Below are positions 39,500 to 49,034 of a DNA stretch of 64,000 nucleotides, one piece after another. How positions within the stretch are numbered: position 1 is the stretch's first letter; every line of letters starts with the position of its first letter. The notes below the pieces were generated by a model. That model had not been told where the DNA came from, ran no database searches, and saw nothing but the letters and a program-made list of their open reading frames with translations. Source of the DNA: Carboxylicivirga mesophila (GTDB lineage Bacteria > Bacteroidota > Bacteroidia > Bacteroidales > Marinilabiliaceae); NCBI RefSeq assembly GCF_018271975.1, contig NZ_JAGUCN010000017.1, forward strand, positions 80,434-144,433. The letters are read 5' to 3'. Both the position numbers and the translations under genes were made by a program.

Positions 39500-42400
39500 C
39501 TAAAATTTAATGTTTACACCCATTGAAAATATTCTCGTCTGTGGATATTGCAGAGTATTTGTTGTTGTACTTGGCTTCTCAGGATCGAAACCATAGCGCA
39601 TTTTTGTCCATGTCAGTGCATTCTGAATATTTCCATATACACGAACATGAGAAACCCCAATACCTTCAAGCAAACGTTTTGGTATAGTATAACCAATAGT
39701 AACATTTTTCAAACGCAGATAAGAAGCATCCTCCATGTAATAATCAGATACAATATTAAACCTGTTTGGCTCGCTGTATAATCTTTGGATATTACTATCT
39801 GGATTATCTTCTGACCATGCATCCCGATACCAAGCACCAGTTGCAGCAGCTCCTCCATGAAAAGGTGCAGTTATCATTCCCTGGTTAAGAGAATTAACTC
39901 CAAAAACTCCTTGGAAAAATAGACCTAAATCCCAATTACGCCATCCTAAGTCAAGATTACTCGAAAATACCCAATCTGGATAAGGCTTTCCTAAAATAGT
40001 CCTATCATCAGCTGTTATGACACCATCCCCATTCAAATCTGCAAATCGAATATCACCAGGTTGAGCAACCATACCTGCATAAGCAGTCCCAATCTCTGAA
40101 TTAAGGTGATTATCTATCTCATCTTGTGATCTATAAAGTCCTTCTGTTTTAAATCCATAAAATGAGTTAAACGGTTTTCCAACTTCCCACATCAAGTTAT
40201 TGTCAAAAATTATAAAATCCTGACCACCAAGATCTGTGATCTCATTTGTCGTACTTGATGCCGTAATACTTGCTTTAATATCAAGCTCCTTATACTTTCC
40301 AACATAAGTGGCCATCATTTCTACCCCTCTATTCTCCATTGCTGCGGCATTTACAAATGGAGCCTCTGATAGTCCTAAGGTACCTGATACAGGAAGTTGC
40401 ATCAGAATATCCTTATTTGTCTTAACAAAGTAATCAAATGTTGCAGTAATCTTATTTCTAATTAAACCGATATCAAAACCTAAATTTAACTGTTCGGATG
40501 TTTCCCATGAAGTCGATCGATCAGCAAGCCTGGTAATTGCTGCAGCAGAATATAAAGTGTTATTAAAGTTATATGTCAGATTTGAACTCATCCTATTACT
40601 TGCCGCATAATAATCACCAATTGCCTCGTTTCCTAATTGCCCCCATGAAGCCCTTAGCTTCAAATTGGCCAGCCAGTCCGCAGATTCTAGAAATGATTCT
40701 TCAGACACGCGCCATCCAATTGAAGTTGATGGAAATGTTCCCCACTTATCTTCAAACCTGGAACTTCCATCTTTACGTAATGTCGCCTCTAGCATATATT
40801 TATTTAGTATATTAAAATTAAGACGACCATAATATGACAACCAAGAGCCCTCATAAGCTGAAGAACCATTCTTTTGTGTGGCTGGATCTCCAATGCCCAT
40901 ACTTGGAACATTAACAGGGAAATTAGTTCTACTCATGGAATACTGCTTATAACTTAATTCGCGTGCTTCAAAACCAGCTAAAGCATTAAAATCAATACTC
41001 TCGCCAATTTTACTGGAGTAATTAATCTGCGAATCAGCCATTTTTGTTAAAGATGTTTCTCTATAGTTTTCTAAGATTGCTTGAGTAGGCGTGTTCTCCA
41101 ACAACTGACCATTATCTTGTAATGCGTAAAAAGTCAAAGAAGGATTCCATATTTCCAACTCGTTTGATGAACTATACAAGTTGTATGATGCATCAATTTT
41201 TAAGCCTTTTACAACTTCAAGACTGGCAGCCATTCTAACATTTATTGGTGTTGATTTCGTCTGTCTATATCCACCTTCTTCTTTTGCGGCCCAATTACTT
41301 CCGTAACCAGTGTAACCTACTGTTGGTATATATTTTCGAACAGTTGATGGAGCCACATAAACGTTATAAATTGCATTATCCATACCTGCAACCACATCAT
41401 TTGTTATTTGATCATAACCCGACAAATTGAGATCTAAGCGTAACTTATCCTTGAAAAAATAAGAACTAAAATTAGATCGAATAGTCAGTTTTTTAGTATC
41501 ATTCCCATCTACAATACCATCCTGATTAAGATAGCCTACAGAAACAGAATACAAGAGGTTATCTGAACCTCCAGATATATTAACGTGATTATCATATATT
41601 GCTGCAGATCTAAATGTATCGGAAATCCAATCATAATCAGTTGGATACATCATTGGATCAACATTATTTCTGTAATTATACATGTATTCATCATTGTACC
41701 ATGTAGGGTACTGACCATTATTCGAATTGGCTTCGGCTTGTGCTCGTAACTCAAGGTACTCGACACCTTTAAGAATATCAGGCATTTCTGTCACTTGCTG
41801 AACACCAGCATATCCTTTATAATCAACTTTCATTTGGCCAGATTTGCCCTTTTTTGTCGTAATTAATATAACACCGTTAGACGCCCTGTTTCCATATATG
41901 GCAGTTGACGCAGCATCTTTAAGTATTGATATATTCTCTAAATCCTTCGGGTTTACATCTGCAAGATCACCGACCATACCATCAATAATAACCAAAGGTT
42001 TACTATTACCAAAGGTTCCAATACCACGAATTAGTATCTGGGCATCATCATTTCCAGGCTGACCAGAAGTTTGCGAAATAAATGCACCTGCAACCTGCCC
42101 TTGAAGGGCTGCACTTGTATTTGTTAAAGGTCTACTTTGCAGGCCTTCAGGCATTACAGACTCAACTGCACCAGTAAGATTTGCCTTTTTCTGAGTTCCA
42201 TAACCAACTACAACAACTTCATCTAAACCCGTTGCTTCCTCCACTAAAGTAACATTGATTGTCTTTCTATTGGCTACCTGAACAGTTTGCGTATTAAATC
42301 CTATAAATGAAAACGTTAAAGCAGTTTCTCCTGAACTAATTTCAATCGAATAGCTACCATCAAATCCTGTAATGACTCCATTCATTCGATTTGCTTGTTC

Positions 42401-42862
42401 AAAAATATTAGCACCAGGAATTGGTTCTCCATTAGAATCGGTAACAATACCTTTTACTGTAACCGAAACCTGTTGAGCATTGATTATAATTTCATTATTT
42501 TCTTTAGGTAAGAAAATAATGAAATCATCTTGTATCCGATAAATAAACTCAGAGCCTTTAAGAACCTCATCCAATACATTCATCATCTCTTCCTGATGAA
42601 TATTCATTGTTACTTTCCGGCTTAAATCTCCTAAATCAGAACTAAAAACGAAGCGAAAGCTGCTTTGACTTTCAATGTCTTCAAGAACATCAACAATTGA
42701 AGCATTGTTGACCTTGAGACTGATTTTATTTCCTTGTGCACTAACCCCTGCTGTCAGATGCAAACTAAATGCGAGTAATAAAATGGATAAAATTTTCATA
42801 ACCCTCAATAATTTACGAGCCTCTCTGTCTATAGGAGGCTTAATAATTCGCCAATTTTTCAT
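39500..42862 (-). CDS. SusC/RagA TonB-dependent oligosaccharide transporter with STN domain
   Basis: The product is 1120 aa. Order: signal (LLRVMKILSILLLAFSLHLT), an STN domain (about 50-118), a carboxypeptidase-regulatory-like domain (VKGIVTDSNGEPIPGANIF), the SusC motif/TonB box (GLDEVVVVGYGTQKKANLTG), plug (VDGMVGDLADVNPKDLENIS, LKDAASTAIYGNRASNGVI) and a C-terminal beta-barrel. The STN domain is the extra module found in transporters that signal to a FecR-type anti-sigma factor, and fecR and an ECF sigma gene lie directly upstream. It should import the glycan fragments released at the surface and report their presence. Confidence 0.96.
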   Translation of the reverse strand: MKNWRIIKPPIDREARKLLRVMKILSILLLAFSLHLTAGVSAQGNKISLKVNNASIVDVLEDIESQSSFRFVFSSDLGDLSRKVTMNIHQEEMMNVLDEVLKGSEFIYRIQDDFIIFLPKENNEIIINAQQVSVTVKGIVTDSNGEPIPGANIFEQANRMNGVITGFDGSYSIEISSGETALTFSFIGFNTQTVQVANRKTINVTLVEEATGLDEVVVVGYGTQKKANLTGAVESVMPEGLQSRPLTNTSAALQGQVAGAFISQTSGQPGNDDAQILIRGIGTFGNSKPLVIIDGMVGDLADVNPKDLENISILKDAASTAIYGNRASNGVILITTKKGKSGQMKVDYKGYAGVQQVTEMPDILKGVEYLELRAQAEANSNNGQYPTWYNDEYMYNYRNNVDPMMYPTDYDWISDTFRSAAIYDNHVNISGGSDNLLYSVSVGYLNQDGIVDGNDTKKLTIRSNFSSYFFKDKLRLDLNLSGYDQITNDVVAGMDNAIYNVYVAPSTVRKYIPTVGYTGYGSNWAAKEEGGYRQTKSTPINVRMAASLEVVKGLKIDASYNLYSSSNELEIWNPSLTFYALQDNGQLLENTPTQAILENYRETSLTKMADSQINYSSKIGESIDFNALAGFEARELSYKQYSMSRTNFPVNVPSMGIGDPATQKNGSSAYEGSWLSYYGRLNFNILNKYMLEATLRKDGSSRFEDKWGTFPSTSIGWRVSEESFLESADWLANLKLRASWGQLGNEAIGDYYAASNRMSSNLTYNFNNTLYSAAAITRLADRSTSWETSEQLNLGFDIGLIRNKITATFDYFVKTNKDILMQLPVSGTLGLSEAPFVNAAAMENRGVEMMATYVGKYKELDIKASITASSTTNEITDLGGQDFIIFDNNLMWEVGKPFNSFYGFKTEGLYRSQDEIDNHLNSEIGTAYAGMVAQPGDIRFADLNGDGVITADDRTILGKPYPDWVFSSNLDLGWRNWDLGLFFQGVFGVNSLNQGMITAPFHGGAAATGAWYRDAWSEDNPDSNIQRLYSEPNRFNIVSDYYMEDASYLRLKNVTIGYTIPKRLLEGIGVSHVRVYGNIQNALTWTKMRYGFDPEKPSTTTNTLQYPQTRIFSMGVNIKF

Positions 42863-42903
42863 ACATTTGATAATTAAAGTTAATTAAACTGATAGTGGTT
42901 TAA

Positions 42904-42932
42904 CAGGGAAGTGTGTTGCAGACATTTCCCTG
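42904..42932. other. Hairpin between fecR and susC
   Basis: CAGGGAAGTG (42904-42913) pairs with CATTTCCCTG (42923-42932), 10 bp with one G-T pair. On the plus strand it is followed by C and seven Ts, so it is terminator-shaped on plus, but the flanking genes are read on minus. On the minus strand it falls 7 nt after the fecR stop and before the susC start, where it could attenuate or process the transcript. Confidence 0.5.
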
Positions 42933-42938
42933 CTTTTT

Positions 42939-43913
42939 TTATTTCTTATATCGTACGTTATCTAGTTTCACTTCATAACAATTGCTTTTATTCGCTATCC
43001 TAATTGGAACTGAAAGCTGTATAATTTCGAGTACCTTATTTAGTGGATCATCTTTAATTGTCAGTGAAATTTTTAAATCCTTCAGTGCACTCTCGTCGTC
43101 TAAGTCAAACTTTACTCCATATCTTTTCCCCAACTGTTTGAAGAAGTTTTCTAGAGTTTCATCTCGAATTATCAGATCATCTTTTGACCAAACTATTTGC
43201 TCGAGTGAGTTTATCTCACTAACATCAATGTCTTTAGTGGATAATTGATAAGTAGCTTGCTGACCTGGTTTTAGAATCTTTTGACAGCTACTATTATTAT
43301 CAACTGTAAGCATCACACTTCCACTCTCTAAATAAACATCAACTTTATTGGCAGCCATGTCATGATTAATATTAAAGCGCGTACCTAATACCTCAACATT
43401 TAATGGACCACTATTCACATTAAACTTCAAACCACTGTGCTGAACATCGAAAAAAGCTTCTCCGTTGAGATATACTTCCCGTTTAAATATGAATTGAAGA
43501 GCATTATAAGAAAGTGATGAATTTTCATTCATAATGACTTTGCTACTATCAGGTAATACAACTTCAAAACGTTGTCCTAATTTTGTTTGAACTAAAACAT
43601 CCTGTTCAATTGCAGCTTGGTACAACATTATCGCAGCAATACATAGAAATGCAACTACAACAGATGCAATTGAAAGCAAAACGACCTTTAACTTTGATTT
43701 AGGTTGAGATTTTTTAGTAAGTTTATTTTTAACTGCTTGCCAGTCTGCCTCTGTTCTAAAGTGAAATACCTTTTTTGTATTCGACTTCCACAGCTCTTTT
43801 TGTTGTTCAAAGTACTTCTTATTACCATCAGAGGCTCTGATATAATCCAATAATTCAATGAGTTCAGCATTGGATGCCGTTCCATTTAAATATTTGACAA
43901 TTAATTTATCCAT
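42939..43913 (-). CDS. FecR-type anti-sigma factor
   Basis: The product is 324 aa from the ATG at 43913 (MDKLIVKYLNGTASNAEL). A cytoplasmic N-terminal anti-sigma region of about 80 residues is followed by one transmembrane helix (LKVVLLSIASVVVAFLCIAA), the periplasmic FecR domain (FEVVLPDSSKVIMNENSSLS, LNGEAFFDVQHS, VLGTRFNIN) and a C-terminal STN-like domain (VKFDLDDESALKDLKISLTI) that contacts the STN domain of SusC. It holds the neighbouring ECF sigma factor until the transporter is loaded. Order sigma-fecR-susC-susD is the classic Bacteroidota arrangement. Confidence 0.94.
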   Translation of the reverse strand: MDKLIVKYLNGTASNAELIELLDYIRASDGNKKYFEQQKELWKSNTKKVFHFRTEADWQAVKNKLTKKSQPKSKLKVVLLSIASVVVAFLCIAAIMLYQAAIEQDVLVQTKLGQRFEVVLPDSSKVIMNENSSLSYNALQFIFKREVYLNGEAFFDVQHSGLKFNVNSGPLNVEVLGTRFNINHDMAANKVDVYLESGSVMLTVDNNSSCQKILKPGQQATYQLSTKDIDVSEINSLEQIVWSKDDLIIRDETLENFFKQLGKRYGVKFDLDDESALKDLKISLTIKDDPLNKVLEIIQLSVPIRIANKSNCYEVKLDNVRYKK

Positions 43914-44039
43914 ATGCACTTTGTTCGTTACAGACTTAAATACACATAGTGATCGCAAAACCCTACTTTTTTCGGAATAAAACTTTTCACATAGTTGATA
44001 AAAGGATAGCGTGAGTAATTTTCACAAAGAAACACAAGG

Positions 44040-44657
44040 CTATAACAGAGGGCGATTTAGGTGGTTAATTACTATAATAGCAACAATTGTCAATTCAGGA
44101 TATTTATTTTCAATATGAATACGAATTTGCCTTTTTGCGTTGGAAATGTGCTTTTCAACGGCCTTAACCGATAAGTTCAGTTCCATTGCTACATCTTTCT
44201 GTCTTTTTCCTTCAAACTTACACAATTCAAATATCCTTCTGCACTTCGGAGATAATTGTTTACATGCTTCTTTTAGCTCTTTATGAAGTAATTCTTCTAA
44301 AGGCTCTTCTTCATGACCTATAAAATCAATTTCACTTAAAAACTGAAGATCTTGTATTTCCTGAGAATAGAGTTTTAAATGTCGACTATGAATTGCTTTG
44401 TCCCGCAGATAATTGATACAACGATTTCGCACTAATTTAAAAACAAAAGACTCTATCGACATATCAGTCTTCAGTTCTTGCTTCATATTCCATACGCTAA
44501 TGAAAGCCTCTTGAACGATATCCTTTACCTCCTCCTCTTCATTAACAAATAATGAAGTATAATTAAAAAGTCTCATATAGGAGTTTCGAAAGAAGTACTC
44601 AAAGGCATCTTCATCTCCTTTTTTAATCAATTCGAACAATAAGTTATCGGTAGACAT
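44040..44657 (-). CDS. ECF-type RNA polymerase sigma factor
   Basis: The product is 205 aa. Region 2 shows DAFEYFFRNSYMRLFNYTSL and EVKDIVQEAFISVWN, and region 4 shows LSPKCRRIFELCKFEGKRQK followed by the HTH DVAMELNLSVKAVEKHISNA. It belongs to the FecI/RpoE-like sigma-70 group used with FecR in glycan loci (Bacteroides expansion family, suggested by the C-terminal hydrophobic tail VAIIVINHLNRPLL). It would transcribe the susCD operon when released. It is 126 nt upstream of fecR and 72 nt downstream of the DUF5107 gene. Confidence 0.95.
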   Translation of the reverse strand: MSTDNLLFELIKKGDEDAFEYFFRNSYMRLFNYTSLFVNEEEEVKDIVQEAFISVWNMKQELKTDMSIESFVFKLVRNRCINYLRDKAIHSRHLKLYSQEIQDLQFLSEIDFIGHEEEPLEELLHKELKEACKQLSPKCRRIFELCKFEGKRQKDVAMELNLSVKAVEKHISNAKRQIRIHIENKYPELTIVAIIVINHLNRPLL

Positions 44658-44729
44658 GCAAATCTATATACTTTATGAAGCGTTCATTAATACCAATTAT
44701 TAAAGATAACATCTAATTCTGAAAACATA

Positions 44730-47700
44730 TTATAAAGTATTCCTTCCGCTATGATTAAACTTGCTTATATAACCCAGCTGCACTAAGGAATCGTAAATAT
44801 TTTTACTAATAATAAACTCCACATCAATAAATTTTGTATCGTAAGCCTGAACCTCTTGGTTACTGTTTGCAATTTGATCTAAAAGTTCACTGGTTGCTTC
44901 ACCCAAGTATAATTCATTTACCCATTTGACATACAGGTTATCAGGTTCATTATTTAATGCTTGCTGTATAATAGATGTAGCTTCTGCCTTCTGATCGTGT
45001 TGGTTTAGTACTAATACCTGCCACAATAATTTGGAACTTTCATTAAGATATTTTGGGGTACGATGATTAATAATCTTATTATAATACTTTCTCGCTTCAT
45101 CCTCCTTACCTAGTTGAGCATATGCTAATGCTATAAGATAATCATCCAGTCGTTCATCTACATCGTAATGTTTTCCAACACCCAGATTTAACGGCCACTC
45201 CTTAGCTCTTTTAGCGTACTCAATAACATCTCTATAGCTCTTATCCTCAAATGAGCGAAACGCTAATCTTAAACATACCTCATGGTAGATATTTCGTCCT
45301 TCTGTTGCTCCTTCGTAAGGCATCACTTCAAATTTTTCGAGAAACGAAAGACATTGCTCGTATTTCTTTTGCCTAAGCAGGCTATTGGCATATAACATCC
45401 CAAACTTGGAGTTCTCCGGATATAACCGATGATACTTGCCAGACAACTTTTCAGCCTTTTGAAGCTCATTACTATTGATATAATTCTGTATCAAACACAA
45501 ATTTAAGCGCCAATCATTTTTATCAATTTCAAAAGCACGCTTTAAACAGTTGTCGGCAACCTTCTGATTGTTGTCAAATAAATTCATTTTAGACAGGTAA
45601 AAAGCTACAAAATCGGGCTGTTCACCGCATTTTTCAAAATAGCTTTTGGCATCATCCAGGCATCCTATGTGCCAACTTATAATCCCGGAAAAATAGGGTA
45701 GCCTCCAATCTGAACTGTCCTGCATTAACCGGCTCAGTATTCTTAAAGTTTCTTTCCGGTGGGGAAAAGTGTTTTTTGCTGACATGTCTGTTAATTGTGC
45801 CAAATGCGTTGCCCTATTTTCAGCATCTAGAAAAGCCAACCATGCCATGATAATAGGATGCTCAAAGTGTTTGCCTGATTCTAAAACCATTATCGCTTCA
45901 TCATTTAAGCCCATTTTATGGTACTTAACAGCCAAATCGAGTATTGTTTCATGGGGTAGTTCGTTAGTAATCTGTTTCAGCCATTCTTTGTTAACAATTC
46001 CATCTTTATAATTATTTTCAAAAGCAACAAAGGCATTACAGGGATCGAGTTCAAACAAACCGGTTAAGGCCTCTTCTTTCAATACATCTTGCTGGTTTAA
46101 CCTATAAGCAATGACTAATATTTCAAAGGCTCTCAAATTCTTTTGATTATACAAAAGGGCTTTCTTGGCATATTTTATTGCCTCATCAACCTTTTGCATA
46201 TCAATGGAAAGCTCGGCCAGTTTTACCAATGACGCTGATCGAAATGCTATTGATTGAGATGCTATAGAGAAAGCACTCATGGCGTCATCTATTTCATCCA
46301 ATTCACTTTTAATCAATCCCTGTACATAATTGGCTAATGGATCATAGGTATCGATTGCCAATGCTTGCAAACTATACCCTAAAGCGCTCTCAAATTTGGC
46401 TTTTCGATAGTTAAGTAATGCCAGCCTGCCAATAACAGGCATGAAAGTTGATTCAATTTCATATGCCAATGTATAGGCGTGCTCCGCTTCTGCATATCGC
46501 CGCTGTTTCTCCAGTTCCAATCCTTCTGTATATTTACCATAGGCTGTGCTCCAGTTAAAATCTTGTGCTGAAGTCACGGGTCGGTCCAAATAGTCCTCCG
46601 ACGATTTTGAATCAAAACCGATTAATTGCTTGCCTATTTCAATTTTATAGGCCTTTCCCTGTTTCAAACCAATCTTTTGCTTATACAATTGAAGTGGCCG
46701 CAGATCAATAGTTTCATTCAATACAATTTCGTCATTGCATGTGACTACAAGTGATGATTGCAAAGGTTGCAAGGGACTTAAGAATATTTCCAGGCTATCT
46801 TCACGGTGGCTTGTGTTTAAGATTCCGTATTCAGAGGCGGCCACCATGCCTTCTGTATCCTTTAAGGGGAACCAAAGTTCTCGCATCACATCAGAATCAA
46901 ATGGTAAAAATTCCCTGTGCTTAAAAGGAGTAAATGTACTGCTGTGAGCAGCCTGATTAAATAGCTTTCCTGCCTGATATTCTATATACTGGCCATCTCC
47001 ATCAGATAACAAATCTTCCCATATCATTCCTTGATCCGAAAGCCCCCATATCCAAATCTTTCGTCCTGGTTTATCATCATAATCAGCATAATGCCCAAAA
47101 CCAAACTTATCTTTATGCCAATAGCCACCAAAAAAGTTAGAATACTTATTGATGATATGATATGATTTATAGATTCCAAAATTATTCTCTTCATACATGG
47201 CAATATGCCTGCCATTATCAAACGGCCATTCTCCAACCTCACCCCCATGCCCAATTCTTTTATTGCCTGGATAAATAAACTCAAGATCACCAGCCGCTTT
47301 AGCGGCTGCATTCATCCAGTGATAATAAGTAACAGGTACGTCCGACGTATTATGCCATGAGGCAATCGTTTCAAAAAACGCTTTATCCTTTTCCAGCTTT
47401 ATTTCAACATTCCACCTCGAACCCGAAGGTAGATCTATTGCTCCTACCACACAGGCAACACTACCATCTTCATTCTCCTTAATCATGTAATCAACCGGAG
47501 TAGCACAGGTGGGTATATGACCAATATCTCCAAAGTTATATTCCAATCCGCCTGAAGACCAGGCTCCCCGCATGGCCACATCCCTAAATTTCACACTGTG
47601 GTTATAATACAAAAACTCCTTACCTGTGGATTTCTCTATCGCCCCCCAAACCTTTCCGCCAATATCGGGACATACAAAAACTTTTATGAATTCATTTTCA

Positions 47701-47912
47701 AGCACAACCATTTTCCATGCTTGCATAACCCCATGTCTTTTATACCCGTCAAACCTAAAGTATGGATAAATCCGATCAGGATTTACAACTGGATTTGGAT
47801 CATAGAATGAATATGTATTCATTTCTACCCACTGCTCACTTATGGTTGCCTTTTGAGCTTGACTAAATGATGCTACACTTAACATGGCTATGAGAACAAT
47901 TAATGGTTTCAT
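44730..47912 (-). CDS. DUF5107-TPR exported protein
   Basis: The product is 1060 aa with a signal peptide (MKPLIVLIAMLSVASFSQAQ). The first ~390 residues are a galactose-mutarotase-like beta-supersandwich of the DUF5107 type (IGGKVWGAIEKSTGKEFLYY, TYYHWMNAAAKAAGDLEFI, IWIWGLSDQGMIWEDL). From about 480 to the end are tetratricopeptide repeats (YAEAEHAYTLAYEIEST, VDEAIKYAKKALLYNQKNL, KKYEQCLSFLEKF). The N-terminal domain probably binds or processes a saccharide in the periplasm and the TPRs offer a protein-interaction surface. It lies directly upstream of the sigma factor gene and is often linked to utilisation loci; no enzymatic activity is assigned by me. Confidence 0.78.
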   Translation of the reverse strand: MKPLIVLIAMLSVASFSQAQKATISEQWVEMNTYSFYDPNPVVNPDRIYPYFRFDGYKRHGVMQAWKMVVLENEFIKVFVCPDIGGKVWGAIEKSTGKEFLYYNHSVKFRDVAMRGAWSSGGLEYNFGDIGHIPTCATPVDYMIKENEDGSVACVVGAIDLPSGSRWNVEIKLEKDKAFFETIASWHNTSDVPVTYYHWMNAAAKAAGDLEFIYPGNKRIGHGGEVGEWPFDNGRHIAMYEENNFGIYKSYHIINKYSNFFGGYWHKDKFGFGHYADYDDKPGRKIWIWGLSDQGMIWEDLLSDGDGQYIEYQAGKLFNQAAHSSTFTPFKHREFLPFDSDVMRELWFPLKDTEGMVAASEYGILNTSHREDSLEIFLSPLQPLQSSLVVTCNDEIVLNETIDLRPLQLYKQKIGLKQGKAYKIEIGKQLIGFDSKSSEDYLDRPVTSAQDFNWSTAYGKYTEGLELEKQRRYAEAEHAYTLAYEIESTFMPVIGRLALLNYRKAKFESALGYSLQALAIDTYDPLANYVQGLIKSELDEIDDAMSAFSIASQSIAFRSASLVKLAELSIDMQKVDEAIKYAKKALLYNQKNLRAFEILVIAYRLNQQDVLKEEALTGLFELDPCNAFVAFENNYKDGIVNKEWLKQITNELPHETILDLAVKYHKMGLNDEAIMVLESGKHFEHPIIMAWLAFLDAENRATHLAQLTDMSAKNTFPHRKETLRILSRLMQDSSDWRLPYFSGIISWHIGCLDDAKSYFEKCGEQPDFVAFYLSKMNLFDNNQKVADNCLKRAFEIDKNDWRLNLCLIQNYINSNELQKAEKLSGKYHRLYPENSKFGMLYANSLLRQKKYEQCLSFLEKFEVMPYEGATEGRNIYHEVCLRLAFRSFEDKSYRDVIEYAKRAKEWPLNLGVGKHYDVDERLDDYLIALAYAQLGKEDEARKYYNKIINHRTPKYLNESSKLLWQVLVLNQHDQKAEATSIIQQALNNEPDNLYVKWVNELYLGEATSELLDQIANSNQEVQAYDTKFIDVEFIISKNIYDSLVQLGYISKFNHSGRNTL

Positions 47913-48290
47913 AATATTTGAATTTTTTTTACGTAATATGCTTAAGATTTAACTCCCCGAATTAAACAACTACTAGTTTTTTGAACATCTCTAATCATCA
48001 TTCGTTTCCCAACTTTTAAGATATCATGCATAAATTATGGTTCAATTCCTTCACATATACACCGAAGTTGAAGATTAAGAGTTAGACTTGTTCCGTTAAG
48101 TTTCGAAATCTTATTTTTTAAACGTCCGAAATTAAGTCTTAATATTTAATTGGCAAAAATTTATATGGTCTTAATTATTGAAATTCAGAGTCTCGTTAAT
48201 ACGGTGGAATATTGAATTATACCGCATAGGATGATTGATGCCTCTTACCTCTCCCCCTGCCTTGAGGTAGAATATTGACAACTATTGAGT
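47913..48290. other. 378-nt AT-rich intergenic stretch
   Basis: This gap precedes the DUF5107 gene and should carry its promoter. I see no coding frame, RNA gene or confident promoter match on either strand. Confidence 0.4.
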
Positions 48291-48323
48291 TACAAAAAAG
48301 AGGCTCCTTTAACGAGCCTCTTT
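48291..48323 (-). terminator. Rho-independent terminator of the dehydrogenase-complex operon
   Basis: On the minus strand, AAAGAGGCTC (48314-48323 complement) pairs with GAGCCTCTTT (48297-48306 complement), a 10-bp stem, followed by TTTG after a run of six Ts. It lies 36 nt after the transaldolase stop at 48359 and marks the end of the seven-gene operon. Confidence 0.88.
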
Positions 48324-48358
48324 CCAGTTTGAAGAACTATTCTACTGCATATGTGCAG

Positions 48359-49024
48359 TCAAAAATCAATATCGTATAGGCCATCTGCATCTTTTTCAAA
48401 CCATTCCACACTCATATCAGTCATTGGATGGCTGCGTAAGCGCTCTAATATTTCAAAATTTACTGTGGCTGCCTGACTTCCCATCATACTTACCCGATGC
48501 ACCTGGTCAACTGTCTTAAAGCTTGCAGCCAGCACCTTTGTTGGCAAGTTGAAGCGCTCAATATTTTCGACAATATTCCCCACCACTTCGATACCATGTG
48601 ATGAGATGTTATCCAATCGGTTAACATAGGGCGCTACCCAATCGGCTCCTGCTCTGGCTGCCACCAACGCCTGTTGCTGTGTGAAAATAGCTGTTGCTGT
48701 CACATTTATACCAGCCTCTTTAATCATCGGCATGGCTTTGTACCCTTCTTCAGTCACAGGGATTTTAGCATAGTAATTATCGCCCAAGCCATATTTTGCT
48801 TTATAGGCTTTTGCCTCACGCAGCATATCTTCTGCCCTGCTGCTAATCATCTGCACATGCAGCATTTTATCCTGAACAACTTCAATCAGCTCAGGCATAA
48901 TAACAGACAGTTTTTTGCCTGCCTGAGCAATAATTGTTGGATTGGTCGTTATACCTTCTAAGGGAAAGTAATAAAACAGTTTTTTTAACTCATCAATATC
49001 AGCTGTATCCGCTAAATAAATCAT
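48359..49024 (-). CDS. Fructose-6-phosphate aldolase-type transaldolase
   Basis: The 221-aa protein is the size of the small FSA/TalC group. Visible are the N-terminal Asp6 (MIYLADTAD), GITTNPTII, the Schiff-base Lys87 (YYAKIPVTEEG), ATAIFTQQQAL and VAPYVNRLDN. The Tyr in APYVNRLD is the residue that in E. coli FSA replaces the Phe of true transaldolases, so aldol cleavage of a free ketose phosphate is favoured over transfer. It would split a ketose phosphate into a C3 (or hydroxyketone) and an aldehyde phosphate. It is the last gene of the operon, 10 nt after the SorE-like dehydrogenase. Confidence 0.85.
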   Translation of the reverse strand: MIYLADTADIDELKKLFYYFPLEGITTNPTIIAQAGKKLSVIMPELIEVVQDKMLHVQMISSRAEDMLREAKAYKAKYGLGDNYYAKIPVTEEGYKAMPMIKEAGINVTATAIFTQQQALVAARAGADWVAPYVNRLDNISSHGIEVVGNIVENIERFNLPTKVLAASFKTVDQVHRVSMMGSQAATVNFEILERLRSHPMTDMSVEWFEKDADGLYDIDF

Positions 49025-49034
49025 TCTATTCAGT

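Noticed and set aside
44659..44666. TAGATTTG on the minus strand, a match to the -7 element, before the ECF sigma gene
   Set aside because: It ends one base before the ATG, so transcription would begin inside the coding region; no -33 partner at 20 nt.
48039..48049. GGTTCAATTCC resembling a tRNA T-loop
   Set aside because: The flanking bases do not form the five-pair T-stem and no acceptor or anticodon stem can be drawn, so no tRNA is called.
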